Virus record (IMG/VR): IMGVR_UViG_3300022592_000003
Span: 1-64,000 of that record
Length of the DNA stretch: 64,000 bases
Source of the DNA: a virus
Reading direction: 5' to 3' (one strand)
Part shown: piece after piece, positions 7,681 to 16,030 of the stretch
How positions within the stretch are numbered: the first letter of the stretch is position 1
How the letters are laid out: each line of letters starts with the position of its first letter
The notes under the pieces: generated by a model
Seen by the model: only the letters and a program-made list of their open reading frames with translations
The model's database searches: none
What the model was told of the DNA's origin: nothing
Translations under genes and position numbers: made by a program

Positions 7681-9831
7681 ATGGCAGGATCAGTAGGCAA
7701 TAACTTAGTAAACTCTTCAGATTCCCCAGAAGGTTTTGCATCAGTAGGGAAAGATTCTGCCTTTGAAGACATGCCTAAAGAACTTCTTAAGCTATTTAAA
7801 GAAGTTGAAAAGGTTGTTGACCGCATCTCTAAGAACTGGGCAAATACTTCTCAGGATATAAAGAAGACTGCTGGCTCTATTGGGTCAGATCAACCAGGTT
7901 CTGGACGTCTAGGTTTAGGATCATTTAGCAAAACAGAAAAAGCTGTTGGCATAGGTCTTGGTCTTGCAGCTGTAGGTTCTACCGCCATGTCTATGGCTCC
8001 AGATACTATGGCTGCAGTAACCCAGCGTATGGGTGCAGATACCTTTGCTGGTGTCAGCGGCATGAGTTCTCGCCAAGCTATTCTTCAAGCTAACCGTCAA
8101 GTAGGCGGTGGAGCTACCAGCGCTATGGGTCCAACCATGGCTGCTATGAATCTTTATTCAAGCGGTTATACTGCTAACTCTCTAAGTTCAAAGAACATTA
8201 TGAGTCAGCTTGGTGGCCTTAGTGCTATTACCGGCATGAGCAACGAACAAGCTGCCTCAAGTATGGCAAACATGAATGGTATGAGCTTTTTACGTGCCGG
8301 AATTCGTGTTCGTGATTCCAACGGAAACCTTCGTCCACCTAATCAATTAATTAATGAAGTTTATAACTTCTTGTATCGTGGTCGTCCTGTAACAAAGGAA
8401 CAAGCTGCCCTTGTAATGAACCCTGGCAGCAAGGGATATTCAACCCTTATGCAAATTACCGGTGGAGATACTGCACTGATGCAAACTCTTCAGTCAGGTA
8501 TTATGGCCCGTGCTTCTAACGGTAAGGGTCTTTCAGCATCACAAATGTCTGACCCAAACCAGATGTTAAATACTTTAGGTGTAGATCAAAGCAGTCCTAT
8601 TCGTGCAAACTTCCGGTATAACTCTAGCGAAAATAGTAAGCTAGCATCAACAGAGCAGGGTTTAGTTGGGGGCTATGACTCTAGTTTACGTACCGCATCA
8701 TCTCTTAATGATGCATATAGCAAAATGGCTAATCTTCTTGGACCTGTTAATCAAGGTTTAATGACTCTTAAAGGCATTCTTCAAACATTTCCTAATGCCG
8801 GTGGTATGGGCGGAACAGTTTCTAAAGTAGGCAGTACTGCTTTAGGCATAGGTTCAAATGTTCTTCAATACAAGATGATGAGTAAGTTTTTAAGCGGGGC
8901 TAAAAGTGGTGGGCCTTCGCTTTTGGGTAGACTAGGATCTTTCTTTAAAGGCCCTACGGGGGAAGAACTGCTAGCTATGGCAGAATCTGTAGGAGGTCCT
9001 ACCGATCACGGTAACTTAGGTACAGGTGCTTCTGGTGGATCACACCCAATGTCTTTTGCTAGCCCTGTTCCAAGAGGAACAACTATTACCTCTCCATTTG
9101 GACATCGCACATCTCCAGGTGGTAAAGGATCTACAGACCATAAAGGTATTGACTTTGGTACACCCGTAGGAAGTGCCCTTACCGCAATTACTAATGGACA
9201 CATTAGCTCTATCGGTAATGAAGCCATGGGTTATGGTAACTGGGTTGAAGTTCAACACGCTGATGGAACCAAGTCACGCTACGCACACATGTCCCAGATA
9301 AATGTATCTAGAGGACAAAAGGTTCGCCCTGGAGATATCATTGGACGATCTGGTGGTAAAGCTGGTGCACCAGGAGCAGGTAACTCTACTGGACCTCACC
9401 TTCACTTTGAACTTCTTAATGATAAGGGTGTAAAGATTAACCCAGCGCAGTACCTAAGCGGTGCTCCTGCATCCCCAATCAATGGTCATTCATCACCTAC
9501 AATAGGTCCTAAGGCTATCTCTGGACAATCTATGTCCGTAGTTAAGAAGTCAAACTATCCTGCAGTAGCAGGCACTGCTGATATATCTAGCCCAAGCTTA
9601 AGCTCGACACTAAGTACTCTTGGCCCTAATGAAGATGTTGGTGGTCCTATTGAAGGTATGAATGTAGGGCATAGCATGGGCGCTAACGGATCTAGATCTG
9701 CAGTTATTAATGTTAATATGAAGGTCTATATTCAACAGGGTTCAGTAGCAGAAGCAGAGCGCTTAGTTAAGGTATTTGGAGACAGATTGAAAACAAGTAA
9801 CGTTCTAGACACACTTGCGAGGTCATTGTAA
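7681..9831 (+). CDS. Tape measure protein with M23 peptidase domain, 716 aa
   Basis: N-terminal helical part (LKLFKEVEKVVDRISKNW), then a long Gly/Ser/Ala/Met-rich helical region with a hydrophobic segment (about 97-125). Residues about 470-580 form an M23/LytM zinc endopeptidase: H and D ligands in DHKGIDFGTPVG, 'YAHMS', and the HxH in GPHLHFEL. Phage tape measures of actinophages often carry such a domain to open peptidoglycan locally during DNA entry. Length sets tail length; 716 residues implies a fairly short tail. The stop overlaps the next ATG. Confidence 0.85.
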   Translation: MAGSVGNNLVNSSDSPEGFASVGKDSAFEDMPKELLKLFKEVEKVVDRISKNWANTSQDIKKTAGSIGSDQPGSGRLGLGSFSKTEKAVGIGLGLAAVGSTAMSMAPDTMAAVTQRMGADTFAGVSGMSSRQAILQANRQVGGGATSAMGPTMAAMNLYSSGYTANSLSSKNIMSQLGGLSAITGMSNEQAASSMANMNGMSFLRAGIRVRDSNGNLRPPNQLINEVYNFLYRGRPVTKEQAALVMNPGSKGYSTLMQITGGDTALMQTLQSGIMARASNGKGLSASQMSDPNQMLNTLGVDQSSPIRANFRYNSSENSKLASTEQGLVGGYDSSLRTASSLNDAYSKMANLLGPVNQGLMTLKGILQTFPNAGGMGGTVSKVGSTALGIGSNVLQYKMMSKFLSGAKSGGPSLLGRLGSFFKGPTGEELLAMAESVGGPTDHGNLGTGASGGSHPMSFASPVPRGTTITSPFGHRTSPGGKGSTDHKGIDFGTPVGSALTAITNGHISSIGNEAMGYGNWVEVQHADGTKSRYAHMSQINVSRGQKVRPGDIIGRSGGKAGAPGAGNSTGPHLHFELLNDKGVKINPAQYLSGAPASPINGHSSPTIGPKAISGQSMSVVKKSNYPAVAGTADISSPSLSSTLSTLGPNEDVGGPIEGMNVGHSMGANGSRSAVINVNMKVYIQQGSVAEAERLVKVFGDRLKTSNVLDTLARSL

Positions 9832-11753
9832 TGGCTGCCACATTTTCATACTACTACACTGTAGACACCTATGTAAAATGGTCTACGATCCAAGACTCGG
9901 ATGAATCAGTTAGCGGTGTTGGTCAAGTAATTCTTGATGAGGTAATTGACTCTAACATGCCTGATTGGATACCTTTACATACTGAAAGTACAAACACAAC
10001 TGTTATCAAACACACCATTCAAAAAGGTTTTCAAATTAAATGGCGTGTACGATTTTACTGTAAAAAGGTAGATGGTTCTACAACTACATGGTATTGGCTA
10101 AGTGATGACGCCGTAACAAATGTGCATGCTAGTTTTGCAGCCTATAGAGGAAAAGTTAGTACTACTGATCCAAAAGTAAAAACATACCATGCAGGGGATG
10201 GAGTAACTACTGCATTTACTATTCCTAATACTACAGTAGTTAGTAACCCTACTGGTGGGGCCACATTTAGCTTTTGGTTAAACCCTACACAATCTAACTT
10301 TACTCTGTCTCCGGCTTTTGTTCTTAGTGCGGATATTCAAATAAACACCACAGATTTGTTGTCAAAATATGGTGGAGATTCAAACACAAATATTCAACAT
10401 GCTACTTTGCTTGGAGCAAACCCAAGTTTTACAGTATATGATGCTAAGCCTGTACCTTCTGCTACACCTCCTTCTTTAGAATCTGCTATTGAAATTTCAG
10501 GAAATAGCTTTAGTTATGCTTTTGATAGGTGTAATAATGATTGGTTCGGGTTATCAATAACCCCCACAAAAGCTACTTCTAACGGTGTTTTTTCTTATAG
10601 CTTTTTTACAGTTACATGTAAAGCTAATGGCACAGGGTTACAAAAATCATCAGTAGTTACTGAAACAGTAAAAGGAAACTTAACAAATAATAACGTCGGT
10701 TCTCAATTAAAAGCGGTAAGAAAAAAAATGCAGGCAGTACTTGTTGCCGATTGCTCTTCTCAATCAGGTGCTAACCCTGGTGGGGGAGGAGGAGGCGGTG
10801 GAGGCAATAACTCAGTGCCAAATACCGACAACTCTAGTACTACGGCTTCATCTGACCAACGATGGAATCCTCCTACCCACAGGTATAGTAGGGACATTCC
10901 TTATACACTTCGTTCTATAACTAACGATGTTTCTGATTCAATAAATCAAGGTATAAACTCGGACCTAAATGCTTTAGCTACACAGGCGTTGCTTGAAAGC
11001 GGCGCAGCTATTAAAGACTTTACTAGTCTACAAAATGGCCGGCTATTTCAAGATGCTTCTGGGGCACAGACTTTAAATACTAACCCAGATAAGCTTAAGT
11101 CTATTGATGCCATTAAAGGCCCAAAACAATGGGGATTTAGGTTTATGTATAACCCCACTACATTTGGATACCAGACAAGTTCAAATAACTCTGTAGACTT
11201 TACGTTTGGTGCAAAAGATCCTGCAACCCTTTTAGCTGGAAATCAAGACGTATCCTTCCAGCTATATATCAATAGAATCCCAGATATGGCTTATCTACAT
11301 AGCTTGGCTAATGGCAACTCTAGAATAAATATCTCTGAGTCCTTTGCTTACGGTCGAGCCTTATATCCAGAAGAAAAAGCCGGTCTTTTAAACCGTGGCA
11401 CGGAATACGACATTGAGTTTATTTATCGTGTTCTGAATGGTGACCCCACATCAAAGCCGCTGCTTTTTAGCCAAGACTATCAGGGCTTAACTGCAGACTT
11501 TGGGTACACTACCGCTACTCCATGCTGGCTAGTGCTTAATGATAACCTTAGGTACTACGGCTCTGTATCTAGTTTGGATGTTAACCATGTTATGTTTGAC
11601 CTTAATATGGTCCCAATCTTAACAACCGTAACTATCCACTTCTCTCGTATCCCTGCTCTTTGGAATGGTACGGCTGCCGGAGGATACAGCCGAGCTGACC
11701 TACAAAATAAGCTATCTGGTAACCTTATCGGTACCCCAACTACTACATCGTGA
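9831..11753 (+). CDS. Baseplate / tail-hub associated protein, 640 aa
   Basis: N-terminal half is beta-rich, including VTNVHASFAAYRG and TYHAGDGVTTAF (the 'VTNVHA' stretch is shared at DNA level with the fibre gene at 1239). A glycine run (about residues 317-325) marks a hinge. The C-terminal half contains WGFRFMYNPTTFGYQ and SFQLYINRIPDMAYL, resembling actinophage minor tail proteins that sit between tape measure and LysM-like hub proteins. Probably a baseplate hub or tail-tip component; no exact family named. Confidence 0.65.
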   Translation: MAATFSYYYTVDTYVKWSTIQDSDESVSGVGQVILDEVIDSNMPDWIPLHTESTNTTVIKHTIQKGFQIKWRVRFYCKKVDGSTTTWYWLSDDAVTNVHASFAAYRGKVSTTDPKVKTYHAGDGVTTAFTIPNTTVVSNPTGGATFSFWLNPTQSNFTLSPAFVLSADIQINTTDLLSKYGGDSNTNIQHATLLGANPSFTVYDAKPVPSATPPSLESAIEISGNSFSYAFDRCNNDWFGLSITPTKATSNGVFSYSFFTVTCKANGTGLQKSSVVTETVKGNLTNNNVGSQLKAVRKKMQAVLVADCSSQSGANPGGGGGGGGGNNSVPNTDNSSTTASSDQRWNPPTHRYSRDIPYTLRSITNDVSDSINQGINSDLNALATQALLESGAAIKDFTSLQNGRLFQDASGAQTLNTNPDKLKSIDAIKGPKQWGFRFMYNPTTFGYQTSSNNSVDFTFGAKDPATLLAGNQDVSFQLYINRIPDMAYLHSLANGNSRINISESFAYGRALYPEEKAGLLNRGTEYDIEFIYRVLNGDPTSKPLLFSQDYQGLTADFGYTTATPCWLVLNDNLRYYGSVSSLDVNHVMFDLNMVPILTTVTIHFSRIPALWNGTAAGGYSRADLQNKLSGNLIGTPTTTS

Positions 11754-11762
11754 TGAGGACAT

Positions 11763-12044
11763 ATGATCGAAAGAGTATCTAGATACTATGATGGACCTTT
11801 AGCCCAGACCCAGCATAAGTACACAGACCAATACATTATTTCCGTATTTAGAAAATTTCCTGATAGCCAAGCTATTAACTACATTAGCTATACCTGGAAA
11901 GATGGGGACAGCCTCCCAAAACTTTCTGAGTATTATGGTGTTGGGGCAAAATATTGGTGGGAAATTATGGATATCAACCCAGAAATTTCTGACCCATTTA
12001 ACATTCTGCCTGGAACAGTGCTGAGGGTTCCGTATGGAAATTAA
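11763..12044 (+). CDS. LysM-like / gp53-type baseplate wedge protein, 93 aa
   Basis: Contains a compact LysM-like segment: YTWKDGDSLPKLSEYYGVG, then 'YWWEIMDINPEISDPFNILPG' split over residues about 62-84, ending TVLRVPYGN. LysM modules of this form occur in baseplate proteins (T4 gp53 has a LysM-like fold). It overlaps the next hub gene by 11 nt. Expected role: joining wedge and hub. Length fits a single-domain baseplate component. Confidence 0.75.
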   Translation: MIERVSRYYDGPLAQTQHKYTDQYIISVFRKFPDSQAINYISYTWKDGDSLPKLSEYYGVGAKYWWEIMDINPEISDPFNILPGTVLRVPYGN

Positions 12045-12885
12045 TGACTCCCCAGCCCAAAAGCATTTTGTATGGAACTCTACCGCTAAAGATAGTTCAT
12101 TCTCTGTTGAGTTTGTTAAGGCCCCAGATATGGATATTATCCTTGCTGGTGCAGAGCTATACCAAAGCCCTGAGGACCATGACCGCCTAGTTCTTCACTT
12201 TAAAGGTAAGCCTCTTTTAAAGAGAAACGCCCTTGTATCTGGAGACCCGGTTATTTTTACCTTTAGATCGGGTAAAGTAACCTCTACCTGGCACGGCTAT
12301 ATCTACAATGTCTCTCAAAAGAATAGCTACCAGGGCGGCAATACTGACGTCATCTGTGTAGGTGCTTCATGGGTATTAAAGGACACAGATCAAAAGATTC
12401 ATAAGAATACGACAGCCGATCAAGTGGTATCTCAGATTGCTAAAAAACATGGTATGGAAGCCGTAACTCAGCGAGATGCTCGAGTACGAAACGCCATTGT
12501 TCAGGCAGGACAAAGCGACTGGCAGCTATGCCGAAGTCTTGCTAAGCAGACCGGCTTTGCTTTGCGCTGCGAAAATACCACAATCTTTTTTGTATCTAAA
12601 GATAAGATCTATGAGAATAAAAAGAAATCAGCCTCATATTTTAAATATGTAGATCATGAAGTTACTGGTGTAGTACCTAAAGAACTTCGTGTCACCGGAA
12701 CAATTATTAGCTTTGACCCAGTTATTTCTGATCAAGCTCCTGAAATGGGTATTCGAGTAGACCGAGTTCTTGCAGGTGTTGATACTAAAAATAACAAGGT
12801 TGTTCAAGCAACTCACCCACATACACCTGCACACCCAACCAATCCTGGCGTTGTTATTCCTAATAAGAAATACTTCCTATCATGA
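12034..12885 (+). CDS. Baseplate hub protein, gpD/gp27-like, 283 aa
   Basis: Carries the typical hub layout of phage late-control D / VgrG-type proteins: an N-terminal beta domain (SFSVEFVKAPDMDIILAG), a 'VICVGASWVLKDT' strand, 'TTADQVVSQIAKKHGMEAV' and 'SDWQLCRSLAKQTGFALRC', the latter two being characteristic of gpD/gp27 fold proteins. It should form the trimeric hub that links the hexameric tube to the trimeric spike. The hub may be split with the next gene, whose start lies 4 nt before this stop. Confidence 0.8.
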   Translation: MEINDSPAQKHFVWNSTAKDSSFSVEFVKAPDMDIILAGAELYQSPEDHDRLVLHFKGKPLLKRNALVSGDPVIFTFRSGKVTSTWHGYIYNVSQKNSYQGGNTDVICVGASWVLKDTDQKIHKNTTADQVVSQIAKKHGMEAVTQRDARVRNAIVQAGQSDWQLCRSLAKQTGFALRCENTTIFFVSKDKIYENKKKSASYFKYVDHEVTGVVPKELRVTGTIISFDPVISDQAPEMGIRVDRVLAGVDTKNNKVVQATHPHTPAHPTNPGVVIPNKKYFLS

Positions 12886-13493
12886 GTAACTTTTCTAATA
12901 ACACCTCGACTAATTCAAAGGCTGTCTTTAAGCAGTTTCACGTACATGAAGTTACGGCTAACCTTACTGAGTCTAAGCATATCTCAGATGCCTATAGCAA
13001 TACCCATCGCTATCAGCATAGAGCCCATGTAGTTATTGTCGGAACAGCATCTCTTCGTCCATATGACCCTATCTATTTAGACGGTCTTCCTAATGGAATG
13101 TCTGGGTACTGGACGGTACTATCAGTAAAGCATGTATTTGGTGGACGCCCAGCTAACTACATGTTAGAGCTAGAAGTAGGTACGGATGTCATTGGGGACG
13201 TTAACCCGGCTGCTAGTACGAACTCAGATCTTAGAGATATCCAGAGTGATCTAGCCGGTCAGTCCCTTACCTCTTCTGATGCCAAGCTTACAGAATACTC
13301 ACTATCTGTTAACGCCTCTAGCCTGCAGCCTTCTTACGGTGTAGCATCAAAAACTGCAGTCAACAGAACTACGGCAGTTAGTATTCCAAAGATTAACGGA
13401 GCAACCTCGTATAAGGATGCCCCACCAAATATCTCTGGGGTTAAAAAGACCGTTCAGTGGACAGCTAAAAGTAATGGTAAGGTATTACTATGA
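12882..13493 (+). CDS. Baseplate hub protein, second part, 203 aa
   Basis: Start overlaps the preceding stop. The N-terminal 110 residues are beta-rich and include 'RAHVVIVGTASLRPYDPIYL' and 'GYWTVLSVKHVFGGRPANYM' followed by LELEVG, the pattern seen in the last beta-domain of gpD-like hubs. This suggests that a hub usually encoded as one chain is made here as two. The C-terminal half is Ser/Ala/Thr-rich and probably flexible. Overlaps the spike gene by 4 nt. Confidence 0.65.
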   Translation: MSNFSNNTSTNSKAVFKQFHVHEVTANLTESKHISDAYSNTHRYQHRAHVVIVGTASLRPYDPIYLDGLPNGMSGYWTVLSVKHVFGGRPANYMLELEVGTDVIGDVNPAASTNSDLRDIQSDLAGQSLTSSDAKLTEYSLSVNASSLQPSYGVASKTAVNRTTAVSIPKINGATSYKDAPPNISGVKKTVQWTAKSNGKVLL

Positions 13494-13885
13494 AGTCTAC
13501 CCAGTATGGTTTTGACCCACAGGATCGCCCAAGATTTTATGGCATCTACTCAGCTAAAGTAATTAGCAACTCTGATCCTCTAAACAGGTCTCAGATTAAA
13601 GTAGTTGTGCCTCAGATTACTGGTACCGAAGTAACTAACTGGGCAAAAGCCTGCGTACCAATGACACACACGGCTGCTCAGATAGCCGGAACACTGACTA
13701 CAAGTTCAAGTACTACAGGCAGCGCTAGCGGCGGCACTGCCCATACCCACTCTATTCCAGCCCTTAACGTGGCTGTTAAAAGCGGACAGACTTTACCCAT
13801 AGTCCCAAATGTAGGGGACAATGTTTGGGTAATGTTTGAGGCCGGAGATCTTTCGTACCCTGTTTGGATAGGAGTTCAACTATGA
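13490..13885 (+). CDS. Baseplate spike protein with gp5-type OB domain, 131 aa
   Basis: Reads FYGIYSAKVISNSDPLN, RSQIKVVVPQITG, NWAKACVP, then 'VGDNVWVMFEAGDLSYPVW' and IGVQL. This is the phage gp5/gpV/VgrG OB-fold signature ('GD.VWV.FE.GD...PVW.G'). The Ser/Thr/Gly-rich insert with HTHS (about residues 67-90) may form a loop. It caps the hub. No lysozyme domain or long beta-helix follows, so the membrane-piercing tip must be elsewhere or very short. Overlaps the gp25-like gene by 22 nt. Confidence 0.85.
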   Translation: MKSTQYGFDPQDRPRFYGIYSAKVISNSDPLNRSQIKVVVPQITGTEVTNWAKACVPMTHTAAQIAGTLTTSSSTTGSASGGTAHTHSIPALNVAVKSGQTLPIVPNVGDNVWVMFEAGDLSYPVWIGVQL

Positions 13886-14268
13886 GTCTAAGCATCAGCT
13901 ACCCATATACCCTTGATTCATCTGGAGTAGTAACCTCTACTGCGGATGCAACTAAGATATACTTGGACAAGGTAATCACCCTTTTGTCTACAAATCTTGG
14001 GCAGAGGCCACTACTTCCAACCTATGGGGTTGACTGGTCTAGCGCCTTGTTTGAGAACGACAACAATGCTCGTAAGGCTATTCCTCAGGCTATCCGTGCA
14101 GCTGTAGCCAGGTGGTTGCCTGAGATTACTATCAACAATGTTATTATTACTAACAATAATTATGACGGAATTGAGAACGTTAATATTATTTTGACTTTGC
14201 CTGATAATACTACTAGCAACCTAGTTATTAACTCTGGCACTTTTAACTACAATGGAACACTAGGCTAA
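13864..14268 (+). CDS. gp25-like baseplate wedge protein, 134 aa
   Basis: Matches the GPW/gp25 family layout: a helix reading 'YLDKVITLLSTNLGQRPLLP' followed by TYGVDWSS, then 'KAIPQAIRAAVARWLPEITI' and a C-terminal strand ending in the sequence around NTTSNLVI. gp25 joins the sheath to the baseplate and helps nucleate sheath assembly. It overlaps the spike gene and is followed 10 nt later by the baseplate J-like gene, the usual gp25-gpJ order. Confidence 0.88.
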   Translation: MDRSSTMSLSISYPYTLDSSGVVTSTADATKIYLDKVITLLSTNLGQRPLLPTYGVDWSSALFENDNNARKAIPQAIRAAVARWLPEITINNVIITNNNYDGIENVNIILTLPDNTTSNLVINSGTFNYNGTLG

Positions 14269-14278
14269 AGAGGTAGAA

Positions 14279-16030
14279 ATGCAAATTGACTATACATCAC
14301 GAGATTTTGCGGCACTTAAGTCCGACCTTATTTCTCTGATCTCAGCACGTACCAATACCAACTGGAACCCAACTGATTACTCAGATCTTGGCCATGTATT
14401 GGTTGAAGCATTCTCCTATATGGGCGATGTCATGTCTCACTACCTAGACCGTATTGCTAACGAGACAACTATTGATACCGCTATCCAGCGCAGTACGCTT
14501 TTGTCCTTAGCCAACCTATATGACTACAAGCCTTCTGGACCTACCCCTGCCACCACAACGGTTACGTTTACCAACGTAAGTACCAACAACATAGATATCC
14601 CTATTGGTACTCAGGTAATGGCACCACTATCTTTTGGTCCATATGCTCAGGTGTTCTTTGAGACCACGTCTTCAGCTACAGCTCTTGCCCCAAATGCCAG
14701 CATCAAGCTACCAGTAACTGAAGGAAAGACAGTCAATACAGACCGTCCTGACTTAATTGACCACACCTATAACAAGCCTCTCCCAGCTAACCTAGGTAGT
14801 TCTAGCGGCCTTGCAAACCAAGTCTTTACTATTGTTGACGTTGGAGTTATTGATAGCTCAGTAAATGTCTACGTAGGTCAAGGAGTTGCCTTCGGTAACT
14901 GGACCTATCAAGATACTCTTCTTGAGGCATCCCCTACTGACAACGTATTCACCACCCAAATCAATGAAGATGGCACAGTCAACATCGTATTTGGTGACGG
15001 AGTTAACGGCGCAATTCCACCTAGCGGCCAGCTTATCAGCTGTCTTTATAAGACTAGTGCTGGTGCTGCCGGAAACATTAAGTCTTTGAGCATTACTGAA
15101 CTTACCTTTATCCCAGGCAACGTTGATCCAGCAGCCACAACATACCTTACTGTTACAAACAGCTTACCATCTACTGGTGGAGCTGATGCTGACAGCATTA
15201 CTCAACTTAAGAAAAAGATTAAGGCAGCAGTTATTACACGCCGCCGTGCAGTAACTCTAGATGATTATGCAAAGCTAGCTACCTTAGTATCTATGGTGGG
15301 AAAGGCAAGCGTTAACTCATCTACCTACTCTTCAGTAAACCTATATGTACAGCCACAAAATGATGGCAGTGCGGCACCTGGCTACCCACAAAGCTCTATT
15401 GTAGGTATTGCAACAACCGGTACTGTAGTCACATTTGCCACAGATACTGACCATGGTTTTTCAGTAGGCGATGTTGTAGCTATCTCAGGAATCAACCCAT
15501 CAGTCTATAACACCTCATATGCCACGATTACCGCAGTCCCAGCTACAAGTACTTTTAGCATAGCCAGCACTACAACTACCCCATACGTTGGTGGCGGTTT
15601 GGCAATTTCAGCAACCCCAACAGCTTCATGGACAGCCCTATCAAAGGCGGTGTCTGCTTATCTAGCAGATAAGATTATGATTGGAACTACAGTAACTGTT
15701 CAACCACCTGTGTATGTGCCAGTATATATTTCTGCAAATGTTCAGGTAGACCCTGCGTATAAAAACTCTGATGTAAAGCTTGGGGTATACCAGGCTATGC
15801 TAGGAGACGGCGGATTGTTCCAATATGACAACAATACTTTTGCACGGACAATCTCTGTGTCGTCAGTCACAACAGCAATCCAAAATGTACCGGGTGTTCT
15901 TTACGCATCGTTTACAAAGATCAATACAGATAATGGTGCAGGCGTAGCTAATATTGTTCTTGACAATACTAGCATCCCGTACCTTACAGCATCTACCCTA
16001 GTTATTACACCTACAGGAGGCATTAGTTAA
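14279..16030 (+). CDS. Baseplate J-like wedge protein (gp6 type), 583 aa
   Basis: Begins MQIDYTSRDFAALKSDLISL and contains DLGHVLVEAFSYMGDVMSHY and 'VFGDGVNGAIPPSGQLI', 'RRRAVTLDDYAKLA', all typical of baseplate J/gp6 proteins, whose wedge units form the baseplate iris. AAAGAGGT lies upstream. Residues about 377-446 are a small beta insert (TGTVVTFATDTDHGFSVGDV then VAISGINPSVYNT) not needed in the family and closely similar to the insert in the sheath protein. Confidence 0.92.
   Translation: MQIDYTSRDFAALKSDLISLISARTNTNWNPTDYSDLGHVLVEAFSYMGDVMSHYLDRIANETTIDTAIQRSTLLSLANLYDYKPSGPTPATTTVTFTNVSTNNIDIPIGTQVMAPLSFGPYAQVFFETTSSATALAPNASIKLPVTEGKTVNTDRPDLIDHTYNKPLPANLGSSSGLANQVFTIVDVGVIDSSVNVYVGQGVAFGNWTYQDTLLEASPTDNVFTTQINEDGTVNIVFGDGVNGAIPPSGQLISCLYKTSAGAAGNIKSLSITELTFIPGNVDPAATTYLTVTNSLPSTGGADADSITQLKKKIKAAVITRRRAVTLDDYAKLATLVSMVGKASVNSSTYSSVNLYVQPQNDGSAAPGYPQSSIVGIATTGTVVTFATDTDHGFSVGDVVAISGINPSVYNTSYATITAVPATSTFSIASTTTTPYVGGGLAISATPTASWTALSKAVSAYLADKIMIGTTVTVQPPVYVPVYISANVQVDPAYKNSDVKLGVYQAMLGDGGLFQYDNNTFARTISVSSVTTAIQNVPGVLYASFTKINTDNGAGVANIVLDNTSIPYLTASTLVITPTGGIS

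Noticed and set aside
13864-14268. Lysozyme function from the gp25-like name
   Set aside because: gp25-like proteins are structural wedges; no catalytic residues were seen.
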